In this document: positions 1 to 6,411 of the stretch, in pieces
Layout of the letters: every line of letters starts with the position of its first letter
Position numbering within the stretch: the first letter of the stretch is position 1
From: Pseudonocardia sp.
GTDB taxonomy: Bacteria > Actinomycetota > Actinomycetes > Mycobacteriales > Pseudonocardiaceae
Reading direction: 5' to 3'
Assembly: GCA_030147065.1 (NCBI GenBank)
Contig: JASLAP010000278.1
Span: 1-11,699 of the forward strand
DNA: 11,699 nt
The notes under the pieces: model-generated
Databases searched by the model: none
Seen by the model: only the letters and a program-made list of their open reading frames with translations
What the model was told of the DNA's origin: nothing
Position numbers and translations under genes: made by a program

Positions 1-2132
1 GCCTTCTGCCGCCAGCCGGTCAGGGCGCGCTCGGTGTAGCCGTTGGGCTCGGTCCGCCCGGAGAACACCAGTTCCAGCGCGGCCTGGAAGGACTCGCTGT
101 CGTCGAGGTCCTTGGCCATCGGCCGGTAGCCGGGCTCGCCGGCGTTCTGCTCGTCGACCAGCGCGGCCATCCTGGCGAAGGTCTCGCGCACCTCGGCCTC
201 GCTCACCAGCCCGTGGTGCAGCCAGTTGGCGATCAGCTGGCTGGAGATCCGCAGCGTGGCCCGGTCCTCCATCAGCCCGACGCCGGCCAGGTCCGGCACC
301 GTGGAGCAGCCGATGCCCAGCCCGACCCAGCGCACGACGTAGCCCAGGATCGACTGGGCGTTGGTCTCCAGCTCGTGGCGGCGCTCGTCGGCCGACAGCT
401 CGCCCGTGAGCACCGGCACCTCCAGCAGCAGCCGGCGCTCGGTGCGGCGGCCGGCCAGCTCGTGCTGGCGGGCGAGCACGTCGGTGCGCAGGTAGTGCAG
501 GGCGTGCAGGGTCGCGGCGGTGGGCGAGGGCACCCAGGCGCAGTTCGCGCCGGCCTTCGGGTGGCCGCCCTTGGTGGCCAGCATCTCGGCCATCGCGGCG
601 GGCTTGGCCCACATGCCCTTGCCGATCTGGGCCCGGCCCGGGAACCCCGCGGCCAGCGCGACGTCGACGTTGCGGTCCTCGTAGCCGGTCAGCCACGCGG
701 TGGTCTTCATGTCGTCCTTGCGCACCACCGGCCCGGCCTCGAAGTCGGTGTGGATCTCGTCGCCGGTGCGGTCCAGGAAGCCGGTGTTGACGAAGATGCA
801 CCGGTCCTGCGCCGCGGCGATGCACGCGTCGAGGGTCAGCGAGGTGCGCTTCTCCTCGTCCATGATGCCGATCTTGAGCGTGCCGTGGTCCAGGCCGAGG
901 GCCTGCTCGACCGCGCCGAACAGCTCGACGGTCAGCGCCACCTCGTCCGGCCCGTGCTGCTTGGGCTTGACGATGTAGACCGACCCCGCGCGGGAGTTGC
1001 GGTAGCGCCCCAGCCCGCGCAGGTCGTACATCGCTGCGGTCGCGGTGACCAGCGCGTCGAGGATGCCCTCGAAGACCGGGTCGCCGCCGGCGGTGCGCAC
1101 GGCGCCGGTGCGCATGTGGTGGCCGACGTTGCGGACCAGCAGCAGCGACCGGCCGGGCAGCACCAGGTCACCGCCCTCCGGGGCGGTGTACTCGCGGTCG
1201 CCGTGGACCGTCCGCTCGACGGTCTCGCCGCCCTTCTCGAACGTGGTGGCGAGGGTCCCGGTCATCAGGCCGAGCCAGCTGCGGTAGGCGAGCGCCTTGT
1301 CCTCGCCGTCCACGGTCGCCACCGAGTCCTCGAGGTCGACGATCGTGGTGACCGCCGACTCCAGCAGCACGTCGGCCACCCCGGCGTGGTGCTGGCGGCC
1401 CACCCGGTGCCCGGGGTCGACGGTCAGCTCGACGTGCAGGCCGTTGCGCTGCAGCAGGACCGCGGTCGGCGCGTCGGCGGCGCCGCGGTAGCCGGCGAAC
1501 TGGCCGGCGTCGGCGGGACCGGTCTCACCGGTGGGGGTGCGCACGAGCAGGGCGCCGTCGCGCACGGCGTACCCGGTGGCGTCGGCGTGGCTGCCGCCGG
1601 CCAGCGGGAACAGCTCGTCGAGCAGCCGGTCGGCCTCGGCGATGACCTGCGCGCCGCGGCGCTCGTCGTAGCCGCCGGACAGCTGGTAGCCGGGCTCGAT
1701 GTCGTCGAGGGACAGCACGTCGGTGCCGTAGAGCGCGTCGTAGAGCGAGCCCCACCGGGCGTTGGCGGCGTTCAGCGCGTAGCGCGGGACGGTGGCCGGG
1801 ACGACCAGCTGGGGGCCGGGCACCCGGGCGATCTCGTCGTCCACGCGGGTGACGGTGAGCTGCGGGGTGGCCGGCGAGCCGAGGTACCCGATCGAGGTGA
1901 GGTAGGACTCGTACTCGGCGGGGTCGCCGGCCCGGTGCTCGCGGTGCCAGGCGTCGATCTGCCGGGCGAACTCGTCGCGCTGGGCCAGCGCCTGCTCGAT
2001 CCGGCGCCCGAACCGCTCCTGCAGCTGGGCCAGCGTCGACCAGAACCGGTCCGGTTCCAGGTCCAGCCCGGCCAGCAGCTCGTCGGCCACGAAGGCCCGC
2101 AGCGCCGGGTCGATCTGCAGATCCGTGCCCAT
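1..2132 (-). CDS. glcB: Malate synthase G, 3' end cut by window edge
   Basis: Condenses glyoxylate with acetyl-CoA to give malate and CoA in the cytoplasm. 710 codons are present; the family is usually about 720-740 residues, so only the last 10-30 are missing. Visible family signatures are VDLEDSVATVDGEDK (residues 265-279), LLVRNVGHH with Arg334, GIMDEEKRTSLTLD (422-435), NTGFLDRTGDEIHTDFE (449-465) and MEDRATLRISSQ (621-632). By comparison with the E. coli enzyme, Arg334, Glu426/427, Asp454 (Mg2+) and Asp623 (catalytic base) are retained. The ATG at 2132 is preceded by GAGGA 11 nt upstream; an in-frame GTG at 2141 is only 2 nt from that site and is less likely. It sits opposite and 1.7 kb from glcDEF, whose product glyoxylate is its substrate. 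A perfect palindrome at 2192-2208 is a probable operator. Family assignment is very secure. Confidence 0.97.
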   Translation of the reverse strand, partial: MGTDLQIDPALRAFVADELLAGLDLEPDRFWSTLAQLQERFGRRIEQALAQRDEFARQIDAWHREHRAGDPAEYESYLTSIGYLGSPATPQLTVTRVDDEIARVPGPQLVVPATVPRYALNAANARWGSLYDALYGTDVLSLDDIEPGYQLSGGYDERRGAQVIAEADRLLDELFPLAGGSHADATGYAVRDGALLVRTPTGETGPADAGQFAGYRGAADAPTAVLLQRNGLHVELTVDPGHRVGRQHHAGVADVLLESAVTTIVDLEDSVATVDGEDKALAYRSWLGLMTGTLATTFEKGGETVERTVHGDREYTAPEGGDLVLPGRSLLLVRNVGHHMRTGAVRTAGGDPVFEGILDALVTATAAMYDLRGLGRYRNSRAGSVYIVKPKQHGPDEVALTVELFGAVEQALGLDHGTLKIGIMDEEKRTSLTLDACIAAAQDRCIFVNTGFLDRTGDEIHTDFEAGPVVRKDDMKTTAWLTGYEDRNVDVALAAGFPGRAQIGKGMWAKPAAMAEMLATKGGHPKAGANCAWVPSPTAATLHALHYLRTDVLARQHELAGRRTERRLLLEVPVLTGELSADERRHELETNAQSILGYVVRWVGLGIGCSTVPDLAGVGLMEDRATLRISSQLIANWLHHGLVSEAEVRETFARMAALVDEQNAGEPGYRPMAKDLDDSESFQAALELVFSGRTEPNGYTERALTGWRQK

Positions 2133-2191
2133 CGTGTCCACCGTCCTCGCCTCGACTCGGGATCCCTGCTTTTCTACCAGACGAACTATGT

Positions 2192-2208
2192 ATTCCGCAT
2201 TGCGGAAT
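2192..2208. promoter_or_regulatory. 17-bp perfect palindrome, putative operator of malate synthase
   Basis: ATTCCGCA-T-TGCGGAAT has two perfect 8-bp arms around one central base. It lies 60 bp upstream of the malate synthase ATG in a stretch more AT-rich than anything nearby, where a promoter is expected. Reading on the minus strand, a TAGAAA hexamer follows the core TGCGGA by 17 nt and could be a -10 box, though the -35 match is poor. Palindromes with TTCC/GGAA half-sites are bound by IclR-type repressors, which control glyoxylate-cycle and allantoin/glyoxylate genes in other bacteria. Which protein binds here is inference, and no IclR or GntR gene is in the window. Confidence 0.6.
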
Positions 2209-2271
2209 GGTGCCCTTGCCTGTCGATGCTCCTGGTGCGCACCCTGCTCCACCGCAGCTACCCGCGCCAGG

Positions 2272-2297
2272 TCGCGCGCCCTGCGGCAGGCGCGCGA
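2272..2297 (-). terminator. Hairpin terminator after the SDR gene
   Basis: TCGCGCGCC (2272-2280) pairs perfectly with GGCGCGCGA (2289-2297) across an 8-nt loop. On the minus strand it starts 6 nt beyond the SDR stop codon at 2304-2306. There is no T-run after it, which is common for actinobacterial terminators. The 171-bp gap up to malate synthase (2133-2303) otherwise holds the palindrome and presumed promoter, and no gene. Confidence 0.6.
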
Positions 2298-2303
2298 GCC
2301 GGA

Positions 2304-3071
2304 TCAGGTCAGCGCGAGCCCGCCGTCCACGGCCAGGACCTGCCCGGTCACCCAGCCCGCGGCCGGATCGGCGAGCCGCACGATCCACGCCGCGACCTCC
2401 GCCGGATCGCCCCGCCGACCGAGCGGGACCCGGGCCGCCTCGGCCCGCTCGATCTCGCTGATCGCCGCGGCCGACAGACCCGCCGCGGCCAGCGCGCCGC
2501 TCTCGGTGGGGCCGGGCGCGACGGCGTTCACCCGCACCCCGTCGGCGGCGAGTTCCAGTGCCCAACTGCGGGTGAGGTGCTCCAGCGCGGCTTTGGACGC
2601 GCCGTAGTGCGCCGCGCCGGGCGCGGGCCGGTGGCCGAACGTGCTGGTCACGTTCACGATCGCACCCCGACGCCTGCGGAGTTCGGGCAGCGCGGCCGCG
2701 GCGAGCAGGCTCGGGGCGACCACGTTGGTGGCGACGAGGTCGGCGATGCGCGCCCGCACGGTCTCGGCCAGCGGCATCGCGGCGAACACCCCGGCGTTGT
2801 TGACCAGGACGTCGAGCCCGCCCCACCGGGACACCGCAGCGGCCACGACCTCCTCGGCCGCCCCGTCGTCGCGCAGGTCGGCGGCGAGCGGGACGATCGC
2901 CGGCACGCCGTCGGCGGTCCCGGCCAGCGCGGCGGCGCGCCGACCGACGGCCAGCACGTCCGCCCCGGCGGCGGCGAACGCCTGGGCCGCCGCCCGGCCG
3001 ATCCCCGAGCCGGCCCCGGTCACCACCACGGCCGTCCCGGTGAGCGACATCGTTCGATGTTCGTCGATCAT
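2304..3071 (-). CDS. Short-chain dehydrogenase/reductase (classical SDR)
   Basis: Cytosolic NAD(P)(H)-dependent oxidoreductase of unknown substrate. The 255-residue product is a complete classical SDR: TGAGSGIG cofactor motif (residues 18-25), NNAG (91-94), and the catalytic tetrad Asn116, Ser143, Tyr156, Lys160 (YGASK). PGPTESG follows the catalytic region and the C-terminus is GQVLAVDGGLALT. Two arginines after the second beta strand (44-45) hint at NADP(H). Two starts are possible. ATG at 3071 has a TAGCAT hexamer exactly 6 nt upstream and would give a leaderless mRNA; ATG at 3050 removes seven residues (MIDEHRT) and begins closer to the fold. Neither has a Shine-Dalgarno sequence. I prefer 3071 because of the -10 spacing. 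It is divergent from the ArsR-type repressor, which is probably its regulator. The substrate cannot be read from sequence. Confidence 0.93.
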   Translation of the reverse strand: MIDEHRTMSLTGTAVVVTGAGSGIGRAAAQAFAAAGADVLAVGRRAAALAGTADGVPAIVPLAADLRDDGAAEEVVAAAVSRWGGLDVLVNNAGVFAAMPLAETVRARIADLVATNVVAPSLLAAAALPELRRRRGAIVNVTSTFGHRPAPGAAHYGASKAALEHLTRSWALELAADGVRVNAVAPGPTESGALAAAGLSAAAISEIERAEAARVPLGRRGDPAEVAAWIVRLADPAAGWVTGQVLAVDGGLALT

Positions 3072-3098
3072 CGAACGATGCTAGCATCGTCGGCGATG
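3048..3098. promoter_or_regulatory. Divergent SDR/ArsR operator-promoter with overlapping -10 boxes
   Basis: CATCG and CGATG pentamers alternate through this stretch as three dyads: 3048-3059 (TT centre), 3069-3080 (AA centre) and 3085-3098 (TCGG centre). The first two are exact reverse complements of each other, so they form a 12-bp inverted repeat with a 9-bp spacer, and they are 21 bp apart (two helical turns). A separate 16-bp perfect palindrome, ACGATGCTAGCATCGT, occupies 3075-3090. Its core gives TAGCAT on both strands (+: 3082-3087; -: 3083-3078). On the minus strand it lies 6 nt before the SDR ATG (3071), on the plus strand 8 nt before the repressor ATG (3096). No -35 match is convincing on either strand. 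The ArsR-type protein next door is the likely binder, by inference. Confidence 0.65.
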
Positions 3099-3434
3099 GA
3101 GGAGACCGGCACGATCACCCTCACCGGCGTCCTCGCCGCGCTGAGCGACCCGATCCGCACCGGCCTGGTGCGGGTGCTGGCCGACGGCGACGAGCGGGGG
3201 TGGGGCGAGTTGCGGGTCCCGGTCGGCAAGTCGACGCTCAGCCACCACCTCAGGGTTCTGCGGTCCGCCGGGGTGACCGCCACCCGCAAGGAGGGCACCC
3301 GGTGCTTCGTCCGGCTCCGCCGCGCCGAACTGGAGGCCCGGTTGCCCGGGCTGCTGCCGAGCCTGCTGGCGGCCGCGGCGGCGGAGGGCGTCGGCGACGA
3401 GGTCTCCGTGTCCCCGGCGGGCGCCCGGCGCTGA
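3096..3434 (+). CDS. ArsR-type winged-helix repressor
   Basis: Small DNA-binding regulator of 112 residues, typical for single-domain ArsR/SmtB-like proteins. The N-terminal part reads LTGVLAALSDPIRTGLVRVLA (residues 9-29), the usual first helices. The recognition helix is around residues 44-58 (GKSTLSHHLRVLRSAG) and the wing around 60-74 (VTATRKEGTRCFVRLR). The metal-sensing Cys motif of true ArsR proteins is absent and there is only one cysteine (70), so it probably senses an organic ligand or has another input. Start: ATG 3096 lies 8 nt after TAGCAT, suggesting leaderless translation; an in-frame ATG at 3078 would add six residues (MLASSA) but lies upstream of that hexamer. It is divergent from the SDR and very likely represses both genes through the shared dyads. 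Confidence 0.88.
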   Translation: MEETGTITLTGVLAALSDPIRTGLVRVLADGDERGWGELRVPVGKSTLSHHLRVLRSAGVTATRKEGTRCFVRLRRAELEARLPGLLPSLLAAAAAEGVGDEVSVSPAGARR

Positions 3435-3462
3435 CGGCGGACCGCGGGGCTGCGGTCAGCGC
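3428..3462. terminator. Bidirectional hairpin between convergent genes
   Basis: GCGCTGAC (3428-3435) is the exact reverse complement of GTCAGCGC (3455-3462), with a 19-nt GC-rich loop that can form its own short GCGG/CCGC stem. The stop codon of the repressor (3432-3434) and that of the small membrane protein (3456-3458, minus strand) lie in opposite arms and pair with each other. The position between converging genes supports a shared terminator. No T-run is present, so the call is moderate. Confidence 0.45.
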
Positions 3463-3602
3463 AGGACGGACAGCGTGCTCAGCACGCCGAGCGGGGCACC
3501 GGCGGCGAAGGCCGGGGTGAGCGCGCCCGACAGCGCCAGCAGCAGCGCGACCACCGCGGCGATCAGGAGCGACACCTGCAACATCCGTCGAGGTCCCACC
3601 AT
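3456..3602 (-). CDS. Small hydrophobic membrane protein, hypothetical
   Basis: A 48-residue product of unknown function. It starts MVGPRR, a positively charged N-terminus, followed by a long hydrophobic helix at about residues 7-28 (QVSLLIAAVVALLLAL in its core). After ALTPAFAAG comes a second weakly hydrophobic stretch. It could be a single-pass membrane protein; a signal peptide cut near AFA-AG would leave fewer than 20 residues. Codons in this frame end almost entirely in G or C, and the frame closes in a hairpin shared with the convergent ArsR gene; both argue that it is real. The chosen ATG (3602) has GGGAG three nt upstream, which is a little close. An upstream in-frame ATG (3641) lacks a better site. 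It faces away from glcD, so it is not part of that operon. No family is recognised. Confidence 0.5.
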   Translation of the reverse strand: MVGPRRMLQVSLLIAAVVALLLALSGALTPAFAAGAPLGVLSTLSVLR

Positions 3603-3840
3603 CGTCTCCCGGGCCGGTCGGTCTGCCGCCACCACCGCCACCGGGCGGGGGCGGCGATGTCGGGCGACACGCTAGTTGGTTGAGACCGGACGCTCCGCGC
3701 GGGTCGCCACCGCGCCGGTCCGCCGGTGCCGCCCGATCGGCGAACGGCGCGCCGACCCCGGCCGACGTACGCTCCCGAGGTCGGACGCGGGTGGACCGGA
3801 CCGGCAGCGGGAGCCGGCCGGCCAGCGCGGGAGGTGGGGC
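3603..3840. promoter_or_regulatory. Divergent intergenic region upstream of glcDEF
   Basis: 238 bp between the small membrane gene and glcD with no convincing gene. glcD has a clear ribosome site, GGGAGG at 3829-3834. Weak promoter candidates are TACGCT (3768-3773) for glcD and, on the minus strand, TAGCGT (3674-3669) for the small gene; neither has a good -35. A short GGT-TGAG-ACC dyad lies at 3678-3687 beside a CTAG, but its arms are only 3 bp. The TTCCGC palindrome found before malate synthase is not repeated here, so a shared regulator is not supported by sequence. Confidence 0.3.
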
Positions 3841-5295
3841 ATGACTCTGGACAGGGCGGTCCGGCGGGCGTTCGAGGAGGCCCTCGACCCGCGGGACGTG
3901 ATCTCCGACCCGGTGCGCTGCCGGGCCTACGAGTGCGACGGGCTCACCGGCTACCGGGTCGTCCCGGAACTGGTGCTGCTCCCCCGCGACGCCGACCAGG
4001 TGGCCGCGGCGGTGCGGGTGTGCGCCGAGCACCGGGTGCCGTTCGTGGCCCGCGGGGCCGGCACCGGCCTCTCCGGCGGCGCGCTCCCGGTGGCCGACGG
4101 CGTGGTGATCAGCCTGGCCCGGCTCAAGCGGGTGCTGGCGGTCGACCCGGTCGACCGGCGCGCGGTCGTCGAACCGGGGGTGACCAACCTGGAGATCACC
4201 GCGGCCGCAGCGCCGCACGGGCTGTACTTCGCCCCCGACCCGTCCAGCCAGCAGGTCTGCACCATCGGCGGCAACGTCGCGGAGAACTCCGGCGGGGCGC
4301 ACTGCCTCAAGTACGGGTTCACCACCAACCACGTGCTGTCCTGCGAGGTGGTGCTGCCCGACGGCTCCCTGGTCACGCTGGGCACCGACACCGGCGAGCA
4401 GGCCGGCCCCGACCTGCGCGGGGTGTTCCTCGGCTCCGAGGGCACCCTGGGCATCACCACGAAGATCACCGTGCGGCTGCTGCGCACCCCGGAGTCGGTG
4501 CGCACGCTGCTGGCCGACTTCCCGTCGATCACCGCGGCCGGGGACGTGGTGTCCGACATCGTGGCCGCCGGGATCGTGCCGGCCGCGGTGGAGATGATGG
4601 ACACCCTCGCCATCGAGGCCGCCGAGGAGGCGGTGCACGCCGGCTACACGGTGGGCGTCCCGGCCGCGCTGGTCGTCGAGCTGGACGGCCCGGCCGAGGA
4701 GTGCGACGTCCAGTTCGAGCAGGTCAAGAAGATCTGCGACGACCACGGCTGCACGCGGCTGCACATCGCCGGCTCGGCGGAGGAGCGGGCGGCGATCTGG
4801 CGCGGGCGCAAGGCCGCCTTCGCCGCGGTCGGCCGGATCTCCCCGGACTACTTCGTCCAGGACGGCGTGGTCCCGCGCACCCGGCTGGCCGAAGTGCTGG
4901 GGCGGATCGCCGACATGGGCGACGAGGCCGGGCTGCGGGTGGCCAACGTGTTCCACGCCGGCGACGGCAACCTGCACCCGCTGGTGCTCTACAGCGCCGC
5001 CGAGGGCGAGACCGAGCGGGCCGAGCACCTGTCCGGGCGGATCGCCGAGCTGTGCGTGGAGCTGGGCGGCTCGCTGTCGGGCGAGCACGGCATCGGCACC
5101 GACAAGGCCTGCTCGATGCCGAAGATGTTCGGCGAGCAGGACCTGGCCACCATGGCCCGGGTCCGCGACGCCTTCGACCCGCACGGCATCTGCAACCCGG
5201 GCAAGGTGCTGCCCACCCCACGGCTGTGCGGGGAGCGACCCGGCAAGTACCGGGCGCACCCCCTGGAGGAGGCGGGAGTGATCGAGCGACTGTGA
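3841..5295 (+). CDS. glcD: Glycolate oxidase FAD-binding subunit GlcD
   Basis: Catalytic flavoprotein of the glycolate oxidase (dehydrogenase) complex, oxidising glycolate to glyoxylate; related enzymes also take D-lactate. 484 residues, normal for GlcD. The FAD-binding PCMH fold covers about residues 38-220: VARGAGTGLSGGALP (69-83), DPSSQQVCTIGGNVAENSGG (133-152) and GSEGTLGI (198-205). The C-terminal FAD-oxidase domain carries FHAGDGNLHP (371-380), GEHGIGTDK (414-422) and FDPHGICNPGKVLP (445-458). ATG 3841 follows the strong GGGAGG site. Its stop overlaps the GTG start of glcE (GTGA), so the two are translationally coupled. Neighbours glcE and glcF make glycolate the likely substrate; D-lactate is the main alternative because the families are close. 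Confidence 0.95.
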   Translation: MTLDRAVRRAFEEALDPRDVISDPVRCRAYECDGLTGYRVVPELVLLPRDADQVAAAVRVCAEHRVPFVARGAGTGLSGGALPVADGVVISLARLKRVLAVDPVDRRAVVEPGVTNLEITAAAAPHGLYFAPDPSSQQVCTIGGNVAENSGGAHCLKYGFTTNHVLSCEVVLPDGSLVTLGTDTGEQAGPDLRGVFLGSEGTLGITTKITVRLLRTPESVRTLLADFPSITAAGDVVSDIVAAGIVPAAVEMMDTLAIEAAEEAVHAGYTVGVPAALVVELDGPAEECDVQFEQVKKICDDHGCTRLHIAGSAEERAAIWRGRKAAFAAVGRISPDYFVQDGVVPRTRLAEVLGRIADMGDEAGLRVANVFHAGDGNLHPLVLYSAAEGETERAEHLSGRIAELCVELGGSLSGEHGIGTDKACSMPKMFGEQDLATMARVRDAFDPHGICNPGKVLPTPRLCGERPGKYRAHPLEEAGVIERL

Positions 5296-6404
5296 AGACC
5301 ACCAGCACCGTCCGCCCGACCGACCTGCGCGAGGTCCGTGACGCCCTGCTCGACACCGCGGGTCCGGTCGCCGTCACCGGCGCGGGCACCGCCGCGGACT
5401 GGGCCGGGGACCTCGGCGACGTCGACACCACCCTGGACACCACCGCTCTGACCGGGGTGATCGCCCACAACCCCGGCGACATGACCGTGTCGCTGCGGGC
5501 CGGCACACCGTTGCGCGAGCTGGCCGACGAGCTCGCCCCGCACGGCCAGTACGTGGCCTTCGACCCGGCCCGGGCGGCCGACGGGGCCACCGTCGGCGGG
5601 CTGGTCGCCACCGCCGACGCCGGGCCCTCCGCGCTGGTTTTCGGCTCGCTGCGCGACCTCGTCATCGGCGTCACGCTCGTGCTGGCCGACGGGTCGGTGG
5701 CGCGCAGCGGCGGTCACGTGATCAAGAACGTGGCCGGCTACGACCTGGCCAAGCTGGTGCACGGCTCCTACGGCACCCTCGCGGTGCTGGCCGAGGTGGT
5801 GCTGCGGCTGCACCCGCTGCCCAAGGGCCGCAGCACGCTGGTCGTGCCGTGCCCGCTGGCCGAGGCCGGCGAGCTGGCCGCCCGGGTGCTCGGCGGGCCG
5901 TCCGAGCCCGCCGCCCTGGAGTGGATCTCCGAGGGGGACGGCGGCGAACTGCTGGTCCGGTTGGACGGCACCGTCGACGCCCTGCCCGCCCGCGTGCGGC
6001 GGGTCCGCGAGGTGCTCGGCCCGGCCGCCGAGGAGGCCGACGGCGACGAGGTGTGGCGGCGGCACGCCGCGCTGGTGCGCGGCTCGGCGGACCTGGCCAC
6101 GCTGCGGCTCGGCGTCCGGCCCAGCCGGCTGCCGGACGTGCTGGCCGGGATGCCGACCGTCGCCGTCACCGCGGGCCTCGGCACCGGCGTCGCGACGGTC
6201 TCGCTGCCGCCGGAGGCCGTCGCCGACGCGCACGCCGCCGTGCACGCCGCCGGTGGCACCTCGGCCCTGCGGTCCCGTCCGGCCGGGCAGGGCCTGCCCG
6301 GCTGGGGCCCGCCGCCCTCGTCGCTGCCGGTGCTCGCCGCGCTCAAGGCCGAACTCGACCCGGAGGGCCGCCTCGGTCCCGGCCGGTTCACCCCGTGGAT
6401 GTGA
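5292..6404 (+). CDS. glcE: Glycolate oxidase FAD-binding subunit GlcE
   Basis: Second flavin-fold subunit of the glycolate oxidase complex. 370 residues beginning at GTG 5292, which overlaps the glcD stop by three bases; GGAGGAGGCGGGAG upstream (5265-5278) may serve as its ribosome site. It has the PCMH-type FAD-binding fold in short form: GAGTAADW (residues 29-36), NPGDMTVSLRAGTPLREL (57-74), GATVGGLVAT (98-107), then GGHVIKNVAGYDLAKLVHGSYGTL (139-162), the characteristic GlcE segment. The C-terminus reads ELDPEGRLGPGRF, a reduced form of the FAD-oxidase tail. The full GDGNLHP-type C-terminal domain of GlcD is missing, as normal for GlcE. It ends 7 bp before glcF. Confidence 0.93.
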   Translation: MKTTSTVRPTDLREVRDALLDTAGPVAVTGAGTAADWAGDLGDVDTTLDTTALTGVIAHNPGDMTVSLRAGTPLRELADELAPHGQYVAFDPARAADGATVGGLVATADAGPSALVFGSLRDLVIGVTLVLADGSVARSGGHVIKNVAGYDLAKLVHGSYGTLAVLAEVVLRLHPLPKGRSTLVVPCPLAEAGELAARVLGGPSEPAALEWISEGDGGELLVRLDGTVDALPARVRRVREVLGPAAEEADGDEVWRRHAALVRGSADLATLRLGVRPSRLPDVLAGMPTVAVTAGLGTGVATVSLPPEAVADAHAAVHAAGGTSALRSRPAGQGLPGWGPPPSSLPVLAALKAELDPEGRLGPGRFTPWM

Positions 6405-6411
6405 GGACTCC

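Noticed and set aside
3048..3090. The CATCG/CGATG cluster as a recombination or attachment site
   Set aside because: No integrase, transposase or target duplication is nearby, and the position between divergent genes with -10 boxes explains it better as an operator.
213..3434. A 1073-residue open frame on the plus strand covering malate synthase, the SDR and the repressor
   Set aside because: Only its last 112 residues (ArsR-type) resemble a protein. The rest is the antisense shadow of malate synthase and the SDR, rich in Gly, Arg, Ala, Val and Gln with no domain, as expected in such GC-rich DNA.
3678..3687. GGT-TGAG-ACC dyad as a GntR/FadR-type operator for glcDEF
   Set aside because: Arms of only 3 bp are expected by chance and the spacing does not match the FadR-type consensus well.
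3250..5259. A 669-residue minus-strand open frame opposite glcD
   Set aside because: It is antisense to a clear GlcD with all its motifs, and its own translation is low-complexity with no recognisable domain.
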